Below, in pieces: positions 1 to 7,309 of a DNA stretch of 12,088 nucleotides (position 1 is its first letter; every line of letters begins with the position of its first letter). Location: contig DYOJ01000046.1 in the NCBI GenBank assembly GCA_020720705.1, forward strand, positions 1 through 12,088, written 5' to 3'. The DNA is from Acetofilamentum sp. (GTDB lineage: Bacteria > Bacteroidota > Bacteroidia > Bacteroidales > JAADGE01). Made by a program: the position numbers and the translations under genes. The notes under the pieces are model-generated. The model saw nothing but the letters and a program-made list of their open reading frames with translations, did not search any database and was not told the origin of the DNA.

Positions 1-37
1 GTATAAATACTAAAATCTAACGGAGTATTGACATGGA

Positions 38-577
38 TTACTCGGCAATTTCGGCTTCGTCAAGATTCAGTAAACCGGTGGGAAGTTCAAAAAAAAGTTT
101 TCTGTTTTTGTCGTCAATTTGTTTGAGGAAAGGGGCATCCAAAGGGATGAGTACTTCGCTGTTTTCAGAGGTTTTTACGACAAGTATCGGGTTTGAAAGT
201 ATCGGCAAAAATTCTTTTACGGTTCCGATATTATTTTCGAAATCAAACACTTCGTATCCTTCTGTGTCGTTGTAGTCAAACTCGCTATCGGTCAAAATAT
301 GTTTGATTTCGATAAAGACCTCTTTCCCGATAAATTTTGAGGCTTGTGTTTCCGTCTCATAATTATCTAAGGTAATCTGAAAGTCGTTTTTATGTTTTTT
401 TATATCGTATGATAAAAAAAAGGGAACCGAAATTCCATCCAAGATGATGAATATCGGTTCTCCTTGTTTGAGCAGGTCGAAGTCTTCTGCCGGGCTGAGT
501 ATCAGCGCACCTTTATATCCGTGAGTTCGGATTATTTTTCCGGCTTTTGCTAATTCTATGTCGGCGATTCTTCGCAT
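38..577 (-). CDS. rimM: Ribosome maturation factor RimM
   Basis: A 179-residue protein of the RimM family, which binds the 30S head region near uS19 and helps its maturation. The N-terminal RimM beta-barrel spans roughly residues 8-92 and includes the signature GKIIRTHGYKGAL (13-25), where family members have a GK(I/V)-x-x-(T/P)HG-(L/I/Y)-(K/R)G core. The PRC-barrel half spans about 103-172, with LIPLDAPFLKQID (143-155) matching the usual V-P-x-x-x-x-(F/Y)(I/V)-x-x-ID motif. The length is normal for the family. The ATG at 575-577 lies 9 bases after the rpsP stop, so the two are almost certainly co-transcribed, as in many bacteria. The junction forms a perfect inverted repeat covering the stop and start codons (separate entry). 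The 37 bases beyond the stop to the window edge show no recognisable gene start. Confidence 0.95.
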   Translation of the reverse strand: MRRIADIELAKAGKIIRTHGYKGALILSPAEDFDLLKQGEPIFIILDGISVPFFLSYDIKKHKNDFQITLDNYETETQASKFIGKEVFIEIKHILTDSEFDYNDTEGYEVFDFENNIGTVKEFLPILSNPILVVKTSENSEVLIPLDAPFLKQIDDKNRKLFFELPTGLLNLDEAEIAE

Positions 578-578
578 A

Positions 579-591
579 GCCTTCGGCTATT
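579..591 (-). promoter_or_regulatory. Inverted repeat over the rpsP stop / rimM start
   Basis: The mRNA-sense sequence TAGCC-GAA-GGCTA is a perfect 5-bp stem with a 3-nt loop. Its left arm includes the rpsP stop codon TAG, and the A of the rimM ATG falls just outside or at the base of the right arm. The loop and right arm contain GAAGG, a Shine-Dalgarno-like stretch placed very close to the start. A ribosome finishing rpsP would melt the stem, so translational coupling is a plausible role. The stem has no following U-tract, so it is not an intrinsic terminator. The geometry is seen directly; the function is inferred. Confidence 0.4.
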
Positions 592-1108
592 CTGCATTTT
601 CAGTCGTGTCGGCTTCTGCTTCGGATGCTTTTTTCTCGGCAGCACGAAGTTCGGCTTGTTTTTGGGCAATTTTTTGAGCACGTGTTTGATTTGCAACTTG
701 CTCGGATTCAATAGCTTGTTTGTGAGATTTTTTAGATTCCATATCCAAACGATTTCGTTTGCTTTGAATCTTTTGTTCTTTTGCTTCTACCCATGCACTA
801 AATTTTGCATCGGCTTGTTCTTGTGTCAATGCACCTTTAGCAACACCGTTTGCTAAATGTCCTTTGTATAAAACACCTTTGTATGACAGGATTGCACGTG
901 CCGTATCAGTGGGTTGTGCTCCTTTTTGCAACCAGTCTAACGCCTTGTCAAAATCTAAATCGATTGTGGCAGGATCGGTATTGGGATTGTATGAGCCGAT
1001 TCGCTCAATGTACCTACCGTCTCGCGGCGCCCTGCTGTCTGCTGCAACGATGTAATAAAATGCTCTTTGTTTGCGACCATGTCGCGCTAATCTGATCTTT
1101 ACAGCCAT
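587..1108 (-). CDS. rpsP: Small ribosomal subunit protein bS16
   Basis: A 173-residue bS16. The N-terminal 80 or so residues are the canonical domain: start MAVKIRLARHGRKQRAFY, then the conserved DSRAPRDGRYIERIGSYNP segment (24-42) and TDTARAILSYKGV (67-79). Together they fold onto 16S rRNA and are needed for 30S assembly. E. coli bS16 is about half this length. The rest here is a Lys/Glu/Ala-rich, probably helical tail (about 93-173). This kind of extension is usual in Bacteroidota bS16, so it is not a fusion peculiar to this genome. The ATG at 1106-1108 gives the conserved MAVKIRLAR start. The gene leads the rpsP-rimM unit, with a consensus Bacteroidota promoter about 28 bases upstream and an A/T-rich leader lacking a Shine-Dalgarno sequence. 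Confidence 0.97.
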   Translation of the reverse strand: MAVKIRLARHGRKQRAFYYIVAADSRAPRDGRYIERIGSYNPNTDPATIDLDFDKALDWLQKGAQPTDTARAILSYKGVLYKGHLANGVAKGALTQEQADAKFSAWVEAKEQKIQSKRNRLDMESKKSHKQAIESEQVANQTRAQKIAQKQAELRAAEKKASEAEADTTENAE

Positions 1109-1135
1109 AATAATTATTTGTTAAAAAACGGACTG

Positions 1136-1166
1136 CAAAAATAGTGTTATTTATTTGTTTTGCAAA
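1136..1166 (-). promoter_or_regulatory. Consensus Bacteroidota promoter for rpsP-rimM
   Basis: On the minus strand the -33 box TTTG (1163-1166) is followed by a 19-base spacer and the -7 box TATTTTTG (1136-1143). This matches the known Bacteroides primary sigma consensus TTTG-N19..21-TAnnTTTG without a mismatch. Transcription would begin near 1130-1132 and leave a short leader of about 22-24 bases before the rpsP ATG. The site lies in the 93-base gap after uvrA. That gap has no hairpin with a U-tract, so read-through from uvrA is also possible. Confidence 0.75.
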
Positions 1167-1201
1167 TTTTACACCTCGTTTTTTTATAGAAATATTTTGA
1201 C

Positions 1202-4048
1202 TTATTTTTTTTGTTTATTTTTTTTTGTTTTCGGATACAGTTCTTCTTCTAAAAATTTTGCGGTGTGGCTTTTTTTCGATTTGATTATCTGTTCCGGTGT
1301 TCCGGTGCAGAGTACCTTTCCGCCTCCTTTTCCGCCTTCGGGTCCGATATCTATAATGTAATCTGCAACTTTTATGACATCCAAGTTGTGTTCAATGACC
1401 AGAACAGTATTTCCTTTTTCAACAAGTCGGTTCAAAACATCAAGCAACATGCGTATGTCTTCAAAATGCAGCCCTGTAGTCGGTTCGTCTAAGATGTAAA
1501 ATGTTTTTCCGGTATCGCGTTTGGCAAGTTCTGCAGCTAATTTTACACGTTGGGATTCGCCCCCGGAAAGTGTAACGGAAGATTGTCCTAAAGTTACATA
1601 CCCCAAACCCACGTCCATAAGGGCGTGTAATGTTTTTCGAATTTTTGGGACATTTTCAAAAAATGTATAGGCTTCTTCGATAGTCATTTCAAGAACATCG
1701 TTGATGGATTTACCTTTGAAACGTACTTCGAGCGTCTCTCGGTTATACCGTTTGCCTTGACAGTCTTCGCATTGAACATAAACATCAGGCAAAAAGTTCA
1801 TTTCAATTGTGCGAACTCCTGCGCCTTCACAGGTTTCGCAGCGTCCGCCTTTGACGTTGAACGAGAATCGTCCGGCGGCATAACCGCGTATTTTACTCTC
1901 GGGGAGTTGTACGAATAAATTGCGGATTTCGTCAAAGAGTTTGGTGTAAGTTGCCGGATTTGAACGCGGTGTGCGTCCGATAGGGGATTGGTCAACTTCT
2001 ATGACCTTGTCTATATGTTCGATACCGCTGATTTTTTTATACGACAACGGTTCCTTTAACGATTTGTAGAAATATTGGCTTAAAATCGGATATAAGGTGT
2101 CATTTATCAGAGTTGATTTTCCGCTTCCGGATACACCGGTTACGCAGATAAACATTCCGAGCGGAAATTCTATACTTATATTTTTCAAATTGTTACCACC
2201 TGCTCCTTCGAGTATAAGTTTAAGTCCGTTCCCGATGCGTCTGTCTGTTGGGATTGGAATTTCTTTGACTCCGGAAAGGTAGTCTGCTGTTAAAGTGTTC
2301 GATTTTATGACTTCGGCAGGTGTGCCGTATGCCATAATTTCGCCGCCGTGTTTGCCGGCAAACGGACCAATATCTATCAGATAATCAGAGGCTAACATAA
2401 TGTCTTTATCGTGTTCGACAACAATAACCGAATTTCCGGTATCGCGCAGTTGCTCTAAAGAATGTATAAGTCTATGATTATCACGTTGATGCAAACCAAT
2501 GCTCGGTTCGTCTAAAATGTAGAGTACGTTTACAAGTTTCGACCCTATTTGCGAGGCAAGTCGAATACGCTGGCTTTCGCCGCCGGACAACGAACCGCTC
2601 GGACGATTTAAACTCAAGTACCCCAAACCAACATCAAGCAAAAATTCCAAACGTGTAAGCAACTCTTTCAGTATTTCTGCTCCGATGCGTTGCTGACGGT
2701 TATTTAGAGTATCTTGTGTAGATTTCAGATAATCAAATAGTTCCGATATATCCATGTCGGACAATTCCGATATGTTTTTTTCGGCAAACCTAAACCACAA
2801 GGCTTCTTTCTTCAGCCGCATTCCCTGACATTCAGGACATTGATGCTCACTGAAATAGTAATATTGAAAAGATGCCGCTTTACTGCTTGTTCCGTCAGAA
2901 AATCGGGCTAAATAATCAATAATTCCGCCGTAAGGTATTTCTAAATTTGAAGAAACACCTAACGGCGAATTTTTAATTTTGATAGGTTCTTCGGTTCCGT
3001 TCAGAATAATATCTATAACGTTTTTAGAAACATCGGTCAAAGGTGTTGAAAGTGAAAAGCCGTTTGTTCGTAAAATACTGTCAATTTGCCAAAATATCAG
3101 ACTGTTTTTGTATGCTCCCAAGGGTTTTATGCCGCCTTTTTCGATAGATATTTTTTTATCAGGCATAATTTTGGATAAGTCCGGAAGGCTTACCGTTCCT
3201 AAGCCTCTGCAATGCGGGCATGCGCCTTGAGGCGAGTTAAACGAAAAATTATTCGGAGCCGGTTCGTCATAAGAGATGCCGGTGGTGGGGCACATGAGCG
3301 AGCGACTGAACCATCGTGGTTTTTCCGTTTCTGCATTTACGAGCATCATCACGCCTTTTCCGTGTTTCATGGCAGTTTCGACTGATTTTTTCAGACGTGC
3401 GACATTTTCGGGATTTCCTTTTAATTTATCAATAACGACCTCAATATTGTGTGTTTTGTAACGGTCGAGTTGCATATTTGGGGTGATTTCTTGTATTTCG
3501 CCATTGATGCGAACTTGTAAAAACCCTTTTTTTCTTAAACCTGCAAATAATTCTTTGTAATGCCCTTTCCTGCTTTTTACGACAGGTGCAAGTAAGTATA
3601 TTTTTTTATCAAGATATTCATTTTGAATAATTTGCAAAATTTGTTCATCGGTATATCTTACCATTTTTTCGCCGGTTTCGTAGGAGTAGGCAGTGCCGGC
3701 ACGTGCCATAAGCAAGCGCAAAAAATCGTAAATTTCGGTAACTGTACCGACAGTAGAACGCGGGTTTTTATTTGTTGTTTTTTGTTCAATAGAGATAACA
3801 GGGCTGAGACCGCTGATTTTGTCCACATCCGGACGCTCCAAATTTCCTAAGAATTGCCGGGCATAAGCCGAAAATGTTTCGATATATCGGCGTTGCCCCT
3901 CGGCATAAATGGTATCGAAAGCGAGAGATGATTTTCCGCTTCCGCTCAGTCCCGTTATGACAGTGAGTTTGTTGCGCGGAATTTCGACATCAATATTTTT
4001 GAGGTTGTGCACACGAGCACCTTGAACACTGATTACGTCTTTGGGCAT
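1202..4048 (-). CDS. uvrA: Excinuclease ABC subunit UvrA
   Basis: A 948-residue UvrA, the dimeric ABC ATPase that finds DNA damage and loads UvrB in nucleotide excision repair. E. coli UvrA is 940. Two ABC modules are seen. The first has Walker A GLSGSGKS (33-40), signature LSGGESQR (487-494) and Walker B LYILDEPSIGLH (509-520). The second has GVSGSGKS (638-645), LSGGESQR (827-834) and FYILDEPTTGLH (850-861). The UvrB-binding and insertion region lies between about 120 and 400. The C-terminal zinc finger is intact (C737, C740, C760, C763), whereas the first has C253, C277 and C280 but Thr256 in place of one cysteine. CPEC (404-407) is the other conserved cysteine pair. The tail is lysine-rich (940-948). 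The ATG at 4046-4048 gives the typical N-terminus. It is probably transcribed from its own promoter just past the glmS terminator. Confidence 0.98.
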   Translation of the reverse strand: MPKDVISVQGARVHNLKNIDVEIPRNKLTVITGLSGSGKSSLAFDTIYAEGQRRYIETFSAYARQFLGNLERPDVDKISGLSPVISIEQKTTNKNPRSTVGTVTEIYDFLRLLMARAGTAYSYETGEKMVRYTDEQILQIIQNEYLDKKIYLLAPVVKSRKGHYKELFAGLRKKGFLQVRINGEIQEITPNMQLDRYKTHNIEVVIDKLKGNPENVARLKKSVETAMKHGKGVMMLVNAETEKPRWFSRSLMCPTTGISYDEPAPNNFSFNSPQGACPHCRGLGTVSLPDLSKIMPDKKISIEKGGIKPLGAYKNSLIFWQIDSILRTNGFSLSTPLTDVSKNVIDIILNGTEEPIKIKNSPLGVSSNLEIPYGGIIDYLARFSDGTSSKAASFQYYYFSEHQCPECQGMRLKKEALWFRFAEKNISELSDMDISELFDYLKSTQDTLNNRQQRIGAEILKELLTRLEFLLDVGLGYLSLNRPSGSLSGGESQRIRLASQIGSKLVNVLYILDEPSIGLHQRDNHRLIHSLEQLRDTGNSVIVVEHDKDIMLASDYLIDIGPFAGKHGGEIMAYGTPAEVIKSNTLTADYLSGVKEIPIPTDRRIGNGLKLILEGAGGNNLKNISIEFPLGMFICVTGVSGSGKSTLINDTLYPILSQYFYKSLKEPLSYKKISGIEHIDKVIEVDQSPIGRTPRSNPATYTKLFDEIRNLFVQLPESKIRGYAAGRFSFNVKGGRCETCEGAGVRTIEMNFLPDVYVQCEDCQGKRYNRETLEVRFKGKSINDVLEMTIEEAYTFFENVPKIRKTLHALMDVGLGYVTLGQSSVTLSGGESQRVKLAAELAKRDTGKTFYILDEPTTGLHFEDIRMLLDVLNRLVEKGNTVLVIEHNLDVIKVADYIIDIGPEGGKGGGKVLCTGTPEQIIKSKKSHTAKFLEEELYPKTKKNKQKK

Positions 4049-4071
4049 GATTTTCTGATTTTGGCAGAAGG

Positions 4072-4079
4072 CAAAATTA
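4072..4079 (-). promoter_or_regulatory. Probable -7 element of the uvrA promoter
   Basis: The minus strand reads TAATTTTG, an exact match to the Bacteroidota -7 element TAnnTTTG, placed to give a leader of roughly 18-20 bases before uvrA. No TTTG sits at the ideal 19-21 base distance. The nearest is at 4096-4099, 16 bases upstream, inside the 3' arm of the glmS terminator stem. The promoter upstream part would therefore overlap that terminator. The -7 match is seen; its use is inferred. Confidence 0.45.
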
Positions 4080-4082
4080 CAT

Positions 4083-4118
4083 AAAAAAAACGAAGCAAAA
4101 GTTTAACTCTTTGCTTCG
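4083..4118 (-). terminator. Intrinsic terminator after glmS
   Basis: In the glmS direction the RNA would form a 9-bp perfect stem, CGAAGCAAA pairing with TTTGCTTCG (4110-4118 and 4091-4099), with a 10-base loop and then an uninterrupted run of eight U (4083-4090). It starts about 20 bases after the glmS stop. This is a standard rho-independent terminator and probably ends the glgA-like/DUF4270/glmS operon. The plus-strand reading has no good U-tract, so it looks one-directional. Confidence 0.85.
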
Positions 4119-4138
4119 TGTGTGATTTGTTCCGAAAT

Positions 4139-5980
4139 TTATTCTACGGTAACGGATTTTGCCAAATTTCGAGGTTGGTCCACGTTGCATCCGCGCATGA
4201 CAGCAATGTGATAGGAAAGTAATTGCAAAGGCACAACGGTGAGTAAAGGAGCAATGGCTTCGTGTGATTTCGGCACTTCAAGAATATGGTCGGCAATGCC
4301 TTTTATGACGGTGTCTCCCTCGGTTACAATGGCTATGACGATGCCGTTGCGGGCTTTCACTTCTTGTATGTTGGTTACAATTTTATCGTAAGATTTGTCT
4401 TTGGTTGCTAATACAAAGACAGGCATATTTTTGTCAATCAATGCGATAGGTCCGTGTTTCATTTCTGCTGCGGGATATCCTTCGGCATGGATGTATGAAA
4501 TTTCTTTCAATTTTAGCGCACCTTCAAGTGCTACCGGAAACAAGAAACCGCGTCCGAGATACAGGCTGTTTGTTACATTTTTATAAAGTTCGGCAATACT
4601 GATAAATTTTTCATTTTGTTCTAATATGCCTTGTATTTTATCCGGAACAGCAACCAATTCTTTTATCAATTTTTTATAGCTTGTGTCGTCCAAAACGCCT
4701 TTACGTTTGCCAAGCATGAGTGCCATCATGGTCAGAACGGTAACTTGTGCCGTGAAGGCTTTTGTTGAGGCAACTCCGATTTCCGGTCCTGCATGTGTGT
4801 AAACGCCTGCATGGGTTTCGCGCGGGATACTCGACCCAACAACATTGCAAATCCCTATTACTGTTGCGCCGGCATTTTTTGCAAGTTCTATGGCTGCGAG
4901 TGTGTCTGCGGTTTCGCCGCTTTGACTGATAGCGATAACGATGTCATCTTTAAAAATGATAGGATTTCTGTATCGGAATTCCGAACCGTATTCAACTTCT
5001 ACGGGTATGCGTGCAAATTCTTCAATCAAATATTCACCCACCAAGCCGGCATGCCATGAGGTTCCGCAAGCAACGATGAGGATTCTTGTTGCTTGTTCGA
5101 GTTTTGGCAAAACATCGTACAACCCACCCAAACGAATTTCTGATAAATCTTGCGCAATTCTGCCTCTGAAAGTGTCCGTAATGGATTGAGGTTGTTCAAA
5201 AATTTCTTTGAGCATGAAATGGTCATAGCCTTGTTTTTCAATAGCACCTATATCCATAGTCAGGTGCTGAATTTCCGGAACTAACTCGTCGTTGTTTATT
5301 GTTTTGAGCGTGAGTTCGTTACGTCTGATAATGGCTACGTTATCGTTATTAAGATAGATAACACTTTTTGTATGTTCAATAATAGGTGTGGCATCGGATG
5401 CAACCAGATACTCGTCTTCGCCGATACCGATGACCAAGGGGCTTCCTTTGCGGGCAGCAATCAATTTATCCGGCTCGTCGGTGGCAATAACGACTATGCC
5501 ATAAGCTCCGATTACTTTTGAGAGGGCTAATCTTACGGCAATTTCTGCATCAACATTTTTTCCGCCCTTCAAATAGATATACTCAATGAGGTTTGCCAGA
5601 ACTTCTGTATCTGTTTCGCTTTTGAATGTATAGCCTCGATTGATAAGTCGTTCTTTCAGACGGTCGTAATTTTCGATAATGCCGTTGTGTATAACAATAA
5701 ATTTTCCGTTGTGTGAAGCATGCGGATGTGCGTTCTCGTCGTTGGGTTCGCCGTGGGTTGCCCAGCGTGTGTGTCCTATGCCGATAGTGCCTGATAAATC
5801 TTCATTTGCAATGTTATCTTCTAAATCGGAGACTTTCCCTTTGCGCTTAAAAATGCGCGTGCTTCCGTTTATCAAAGCTACTCCGGTAGAATCATAACCT
5901 CTGTATTCTAAGCGTTTTAGACCTTTTATTAAGATTGGATATGCTTGTTTTTTTCCGATGTATCCTACAATTCCGCACAT
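4139..5980 (-). CDS. glmS: Glutamine--fructose-6-phosphate aminotransferase (isomerising)
   Basis: A 613-residue GlmS, which makes glucosamine-6-phosphate from fructose-6-phosphate and glutamine. This is the entry step to UDP-GlcNAc for peptidoglycan and lipid A. The start MCGIVGYIG exposes Cys2 as the glutaminase nucleophile once Met is removed. The class II amidotransferase domain (2 to about 230) shows RWATHG (72-77), the HNG oxyanion-hole residues (98-100) and ETDTEV (122-127). Two SIS sugar-isomerase domains follow: ACGTSWHAG (304-312) and SQSGETADT (352-360) are in the first, and the second contains the conserved EGALKLKEISY and AEMKHGPIALI segments. The C-terminus DQPRNLAKSVTVE is the family ending that carries the ring-opening lysine. 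The length is normal. It starts 9 bases after the DUF4270 gene and is followed by an intrinsic terminator. No glmS ribozyme sequence is evident, as expected outside Gram-positives. Confidence 0.98.
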   Translation of the reverse strand: MCGIVGYIGKKQAYPILIKGLKRLEYRGYDSTGVALINGSTRIFKRKGKVSDLEDNIANEDLSGTIGIGHTRWATHGEPNDENAHPHASHNGKFIVIHNGIIENYDRLKERLINRGYTFKSETDTEVLANLIEYIYLKGGKNVDAEIAVRLALSKVIGAYGIVVIATDEPDKLIAARKGSPLVIGIGEDEYLVASDATPIIEHTKSVIYLNNDNVAIIRRNELTLKTINNDELVPEIQHLTMDIGAIEKQGYDHFMLKEIFEQPQSITDTFRGRIAQDLSEIRLGGLYDVLPKLEQATRILIVACGTSWHAGLVGEYLIEEFARIPVEVEYGSEFRYRNPIIFKDDIVIAISQSGETADTLAAIELAKNAGATVIGICNVVGSSIPRETHAGVYTHAGPEIGVASTKAFTAQVTVLTMMALMLGKRKGVLDDTSYKKLIKELVAVPDKIQGILEQNEKFISIAELYKNVTNSLYLGRGFLFPVALEGALKLKEISYIHAEGYPAAEMKHGPIALIDKNMPVFVLATKDKSYDKIVTNIQEVKARNGIVIAIVTEGDTVIKGIADHILEVPKSHEAIAPLLTVVPLQLLSYHIAVMRGCNVDQPRNLAKSVTVE

Positions 5981-5989
5981 ATTTTTTTA

Positions 5990-7276
5990 CTATTTAGTTA
6001 ATTCAGTGTATGTTAATACTATTTTTGCTCGCTTTATATCGTTTTTTCCGGTATGTAATACTGTTCGATACATATTGGTGCTTCCTCCTATAATGCTGAG
6101 TGTGAGTGGTCTGTTTTCTTTTTCTTCGTATAAAACAGAATGTATGTATTTTGTCAGATTAAAACTGTAATTGAGGTCGGTCTCGTTAAAATATTCGCCT
6201 GAATATGAGCCTGATGATGTTAAATATTCTTGCAAAAATTCCAATCCGCCATCTGAATCTTCACCTGTGAGCATCAATGATTTAGCCTCAGGATACTTTG
6301 ATGAAAGAGAATAGGATTCTTCCGCTACGGGTAGGATCAGTTCGGCGCGGTAAAGGTTTAATTTGTCGAGTGTTTTTAGAGTTTCTAGATAAGGGAAACG
6401 AATTTTAACTTTTGTTCCTGCAAGGCCTTGAATGTAGGCGTAATTGGATTGAACTCCGGAGTTTATTTGTTCTGCAAACCAAGATTGTGAATAATCATGG
6501 CTATAGAGGTTTAGTTTTGTATTGTTGGAGTTCATACAATACAAACGATATTCTAATTTTGTGTCAGGTGCAGATGTATTGTGGTAATTTATAAGGATAT
6601 ATGCGCCGGTATCAATGCTCAGTTTAAGCAAAGCGTCCGAACCTGAGGCTTTTACATAAATACCTTTGAAAAATTTTTGAAATACAGTATCGTTATCAAA
6701 TGATCCTTCGGGAGCTTGCATAAAGCGTGTTCCTAATTCGTTTGTAAGCGGTATTCTCATAGGAATTGAGTCGGTGAGTTCAAGCGGATATACTGCGGAA
6801 CTACCGAGAAGGTTGCCGTTATGCAGGCTTTCAGCTTGTAGGTTTGAATAATATGTGCTGTCGGAAAATAATTGTTCGGAGAGTTCATATACTTCAAGGT
6901 TCATCACTCTGTTGGTAACACCATAAGCACTGTCTCCAACTGCATGGTACATATTGAGGTGTATATCTTCGATAACGATATCGTCTTTAAAAGTAAAATT
7001 TGAGGTTAAATCAAATTGCAAAGCAAAACTTGCTTCTGTGTATCCGAAAATAGGGTCGTTACTTTGCCCGACAATTACTTTTGTTACTTGACTGGTAGCC
7101 AGTGTATCCACACGTTCCGTATAGAGTTCAACCGTAATGGTGTCTGAAAGCAGAGGCTTTAAAATGTCCTCGTCCGGAAGTAAATTTTCGCCGATACCTT
7201 CGTCATTATAGTTGCACGAAAATATGAAAAAAAAACTGAGTATTACACTCAAAAAAAGAATTTGTTTTGCACGCAT
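5990..7276 (-). CDS. DUF4270-like secreted lipoprotein
   Basis: A 428-residue protein with a signal peptide II: a short basic start (MRAKQ), a hydrophobic stretch (6-19) and a lipobox ending FIFSC, with Cys21 as the lipidation site. Acidic residues at mature positions +5 and +6 (NDE) could help surface export in Bacteroidota, but this is only suggestive. The mature N-terminus, with a Gly-rich turn and LLPDED (31-36), is what I recall for the DUF4270 family (PF14092). The rest appears beta-rich with no membrane helix. It ends with a strand-like IVLTYTELTK. The biochemical function of the family is unknown to me. It lies between the GlgA-like gene (33-base gap) and glmS (9-base gap), all on one strand, so co-transcription is likely. 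I am confident it is an outer-envelope lipoprotein and fairly confident of the family. Confidence 0.82.
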   Translation of the reverse strand: MRAKQILFLSVILSFFFIFSCNYNDEGIGENLLPDEDILKPLLSDTITVELYTERVDTLATSQVTKVIVGQSNDPIFGYTEASFALQFDLTSNFTFKDDIVIEDIHLNMYHAVGDSAYGVTNRVMNLEVYELSEQLFSDSTYYSNLQAESLHNGNLLGSSAVYPLELTDSIPMRIPLTNELGTRFMQAPEGSFDNDTVFQKFFKGIYVKASGSDALLKLSIDTGAYILINYHNTSAPDTKLEYRLYCMNSNNTKLNLYSHDYSQSWFAEQINSGVQSNYAYIQGLAGTKVKIRFPYLETLKTLDKLNLYRAELILPVAEESYSLSSKYPEAKSLMLTGEDSDGGLEFLQEYLTSSGSYSGEYFNETDLNYSFNLTKYIHSVLYEEKENRPLTLSIIGGSTNMYRTVLHTGKNDIKRAKIVLTYTELTK

Positions 7277-7309
7277 CTGAGCTGAAAGTCTATAATTGTG
7301 AATTTATAT

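Noticed and set aside
1..37. The start of a gene downstream of rimM on the minus strand
   Set aside because: The only ATG in this stretch (32-34) runs into a stop after five codons, and nothing else is long enough to judge.
587..830. The bS16 C-terminal extension as a novel fusion
   Set aside because: Long charged tails on bS16 are usual in Bacteroidota, and this one has no separate domain signature.
1167..1201. An intrinsic terminator for uvrA
   Set aside because: The stretch has T- and A-runs but no stable inverted repeat; I could not support a hairpin.
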